DNA of 64,000 nucleotides from Actinoplanes utahensis. GTDB taxonomy: Bacteria > Actinomycetota > Actinomycetes > Mycobacteriales > Micromonosporaceae. Location of the stretch: NCBI RefSeq assembly GCF_016862455.1, contig NZ_BOMZ01000027.1, positions 101,893-165,892 of the forward strand. The letters are read 5' to 3'. Below are positions 63,159 through 64,000 of this stretch, piece after piece (position 1 is the first letter of the stretch; every line of letters starts with the position of its first letter). Both the position numbers and the translations under genes were made by a program. The notes under the pieces were generated by a model, which made no database searches, had not been told where the DNA came from, and was given only the letters and a program-made list of their open reading frames with translations.

Positions 63159-63935
63159 TCAGATGTCGATGTCGGCGCGGACCGGGTAGTGGTCCGAGGC
63201 GTGATCGGTCCGGTCGTCCCGGACCGTCCAGAGGCGCCGCGCGCGGGCCGTCAGCGGCGGGCTGGCCAGCAGATAGTCGAGGCGGACCGCCCCGAACTCA
63301 CGGCCCGCGAAGCCGGTCGGCACGGTCCGGCCGTCGCCCTCGCCGACGGCGTGCCACAGATCGGTGAAGCCCTCCGACCGGATGGCGGCGATCGCCCGGG
63401 TGTCCTGGGTCCCGTCCGGTCCGAGGTGCCGCCGGCGGTACAGGGACGGCTGGGCGGCCAGCTCCGCCTCGTGGTCGCCGTCCGGGTCGAGGCCGTTCAT
63501 GTCCCCGGCGATGAAGACCATCGAGCGGGCCGAGGCGTACCGGGCGGCCAGCCAGCGGGCCTCCCGGTAACGCCGCTGCGGGGAGAACGGGTTGAGGTGG
63601 GCGCTGATCGCGGTGAGCGTGCCGGCCGGGGTGCCGATGACGGCGACCGCCGCGGCGTGGTGCAGCCGGCAGGTGATCGACACCCGGCGGATGATCCGCA
63701 GCGGCTCGCGCACCAGGACGGCGACCGGCTGGGCGAACAGCGAGCGGGCCAGGTGCGCGGTCATACCGGTCGCGTCCGCCAGTTCCCGCATGCGCCGTCC
63801 GCCGTACCGCTGGAAATGCTGAAGCTCCTGCAGGCACAGGACATCGGGCCGCTCGTCGCGGATGACCTCGATGATCGCCGGCAGGCGATCCCCGCCGCCG
63901 TTCTTGATGTTCCAGGTCATCAGGCGCACCGTCAT
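63159..63935 (-). CDS. Endonuclease/exonuclease/phosphatase family protein
   Basis: 258 residues of the DNase I-like metal-dependent fold: LMTWNIKNGG, VLCLQELQHF (catalytic Glu), AHLNPFSPQRR, AGDMNG, RLDYLLAS and SDHYPVRADI (catalytic Asp-His). It could cleave DNA or phosphoesters; no signal peptide is visible, so it is probably cytoplasmic. GGAGG precedes ATG 63935. The family is certain, the substrate is not. Confidence 0.92.
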   Translation of the reverse strand: MTVRLMTWNIKNGGGDRLPAIIEVIRDERPDVLCLQELQHFQRYGGRRMRELADATGMTAHLARSLFAQPVAVLVREPLRIIRRVSITCRLHHAAAVAVIGTPAGTLTAISAHLNPFSPQRRYREARWLAARYASARSMVFIAGDMNGLDPDGDHEAELAAQPSLYRRRHLGPDGTQDTRAIAAIRSEGFTDLWHAVGEGDGRTVPTGFAGREFGAVRLDYLLASPPLTARARRLWTVRDDRTDHASDHYPVRADIDI

Positions 63936-64000
63936 GCGACAGCCTCCAGGCTCACTACGCGGGCCGTCCTGCGCCGGGCTCCGGGCTCGCCGTCATGCGA

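Noticed and set aside
63957..64000. C-terminal end of another leftward gene at the right edge
   Set aside because: A frame reading MTASPEPGAGRPA then stop enters from the edge, but 14 codons are too few to support a gene.

Overview
This is high-GC actinomycete DNA. A specialised-metabolite gene cluster lies on the left, a small accessory island sits in the middle, and ordinary chromosome occupies the right end. An SsgB-type sporulation/division protein, a PGPGW membrane protein next to a tRNA-Val gene, SARP regulators and the GTG/TTG starts suggest a sporulating actinomycete, perhaps Micromonosporaceae such as Actinoplanes. The genus is an inference.

Region 1 (1-39811) is a hybrid NRPS/type I PKS cluster that runs off the left edge. 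A divergent promoter near 10.2-10.4 kb separates a leftward operon (NRPS, cysteine-type thioesterase, NRPS, free carrier protein, PKS) from a rightward operon (PKS, PKS, stand-alone SDR). Each reading frame in the leftward operon overlaps the next by 1-4 nt. Both NRPS modules are C-A-PCP and carry the pocket DILQLGVIWK, which predicts glycine. The two complete PKSs are KS-AT-KR-DH-ACP; the DH appears to be inserted between the catalytic KR and its C-terminal tail. Then come a leftward group (free condensation domain, adenylate-forming ligase, carrier, SDR, carrier), two rightward ABC exporters, and a leftward group (thioesterase, free condensation domain, carrier, two glycosyltransferases, E1-alpha, E1-beta and lipoyl E2 of a 2-oxoacid dehydrogenase without E3). 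A rightward thioesterase/carrier pair closes the region. The likely product is a glycosylated polyketide-peptide containing glycine. Its starter may come from the ligase/carrier cassette or from the E1/E2 complex. I cannot name the compound.

Region 2 (40017-55043): a Ser/Thr kinase is followed by a segment of about 13 kb bounded by a direct repeat. A complete tRNA-Val (55046-55117) and its terminator hairpin form one copy. The other, near 42.05-42.15 kb, is only the 3' half of the tRNA plus a related hairpin. Between them are an old-yellow-enzyme homologue, an ABM monooxygenase, an ActIII-like ketoreductase, two MDR reductases, an aromatic FAD hydroxylase, an MFS exporter with a MarR regulator, a luciferase-like oxidoreductase and two shortened SARPs. 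These look like aromatic polyketide tailoring, resistance and control genes, but there is no minimal PKS and no integrase.

Region 3 (55046-64000) looks like core chromosome: tRNA-Val, PGPGW membrane protein, SsgB, AraC and Rrf2 regulators, a DUF4236 protein, a possible TcmP relative, a TPR/fibronectin-III membrane protein, a GGDEF cyclase, a DinB-like protein, a 19-bp tandem repeat and an endonuclease/exonuclease/phosphatase protein.
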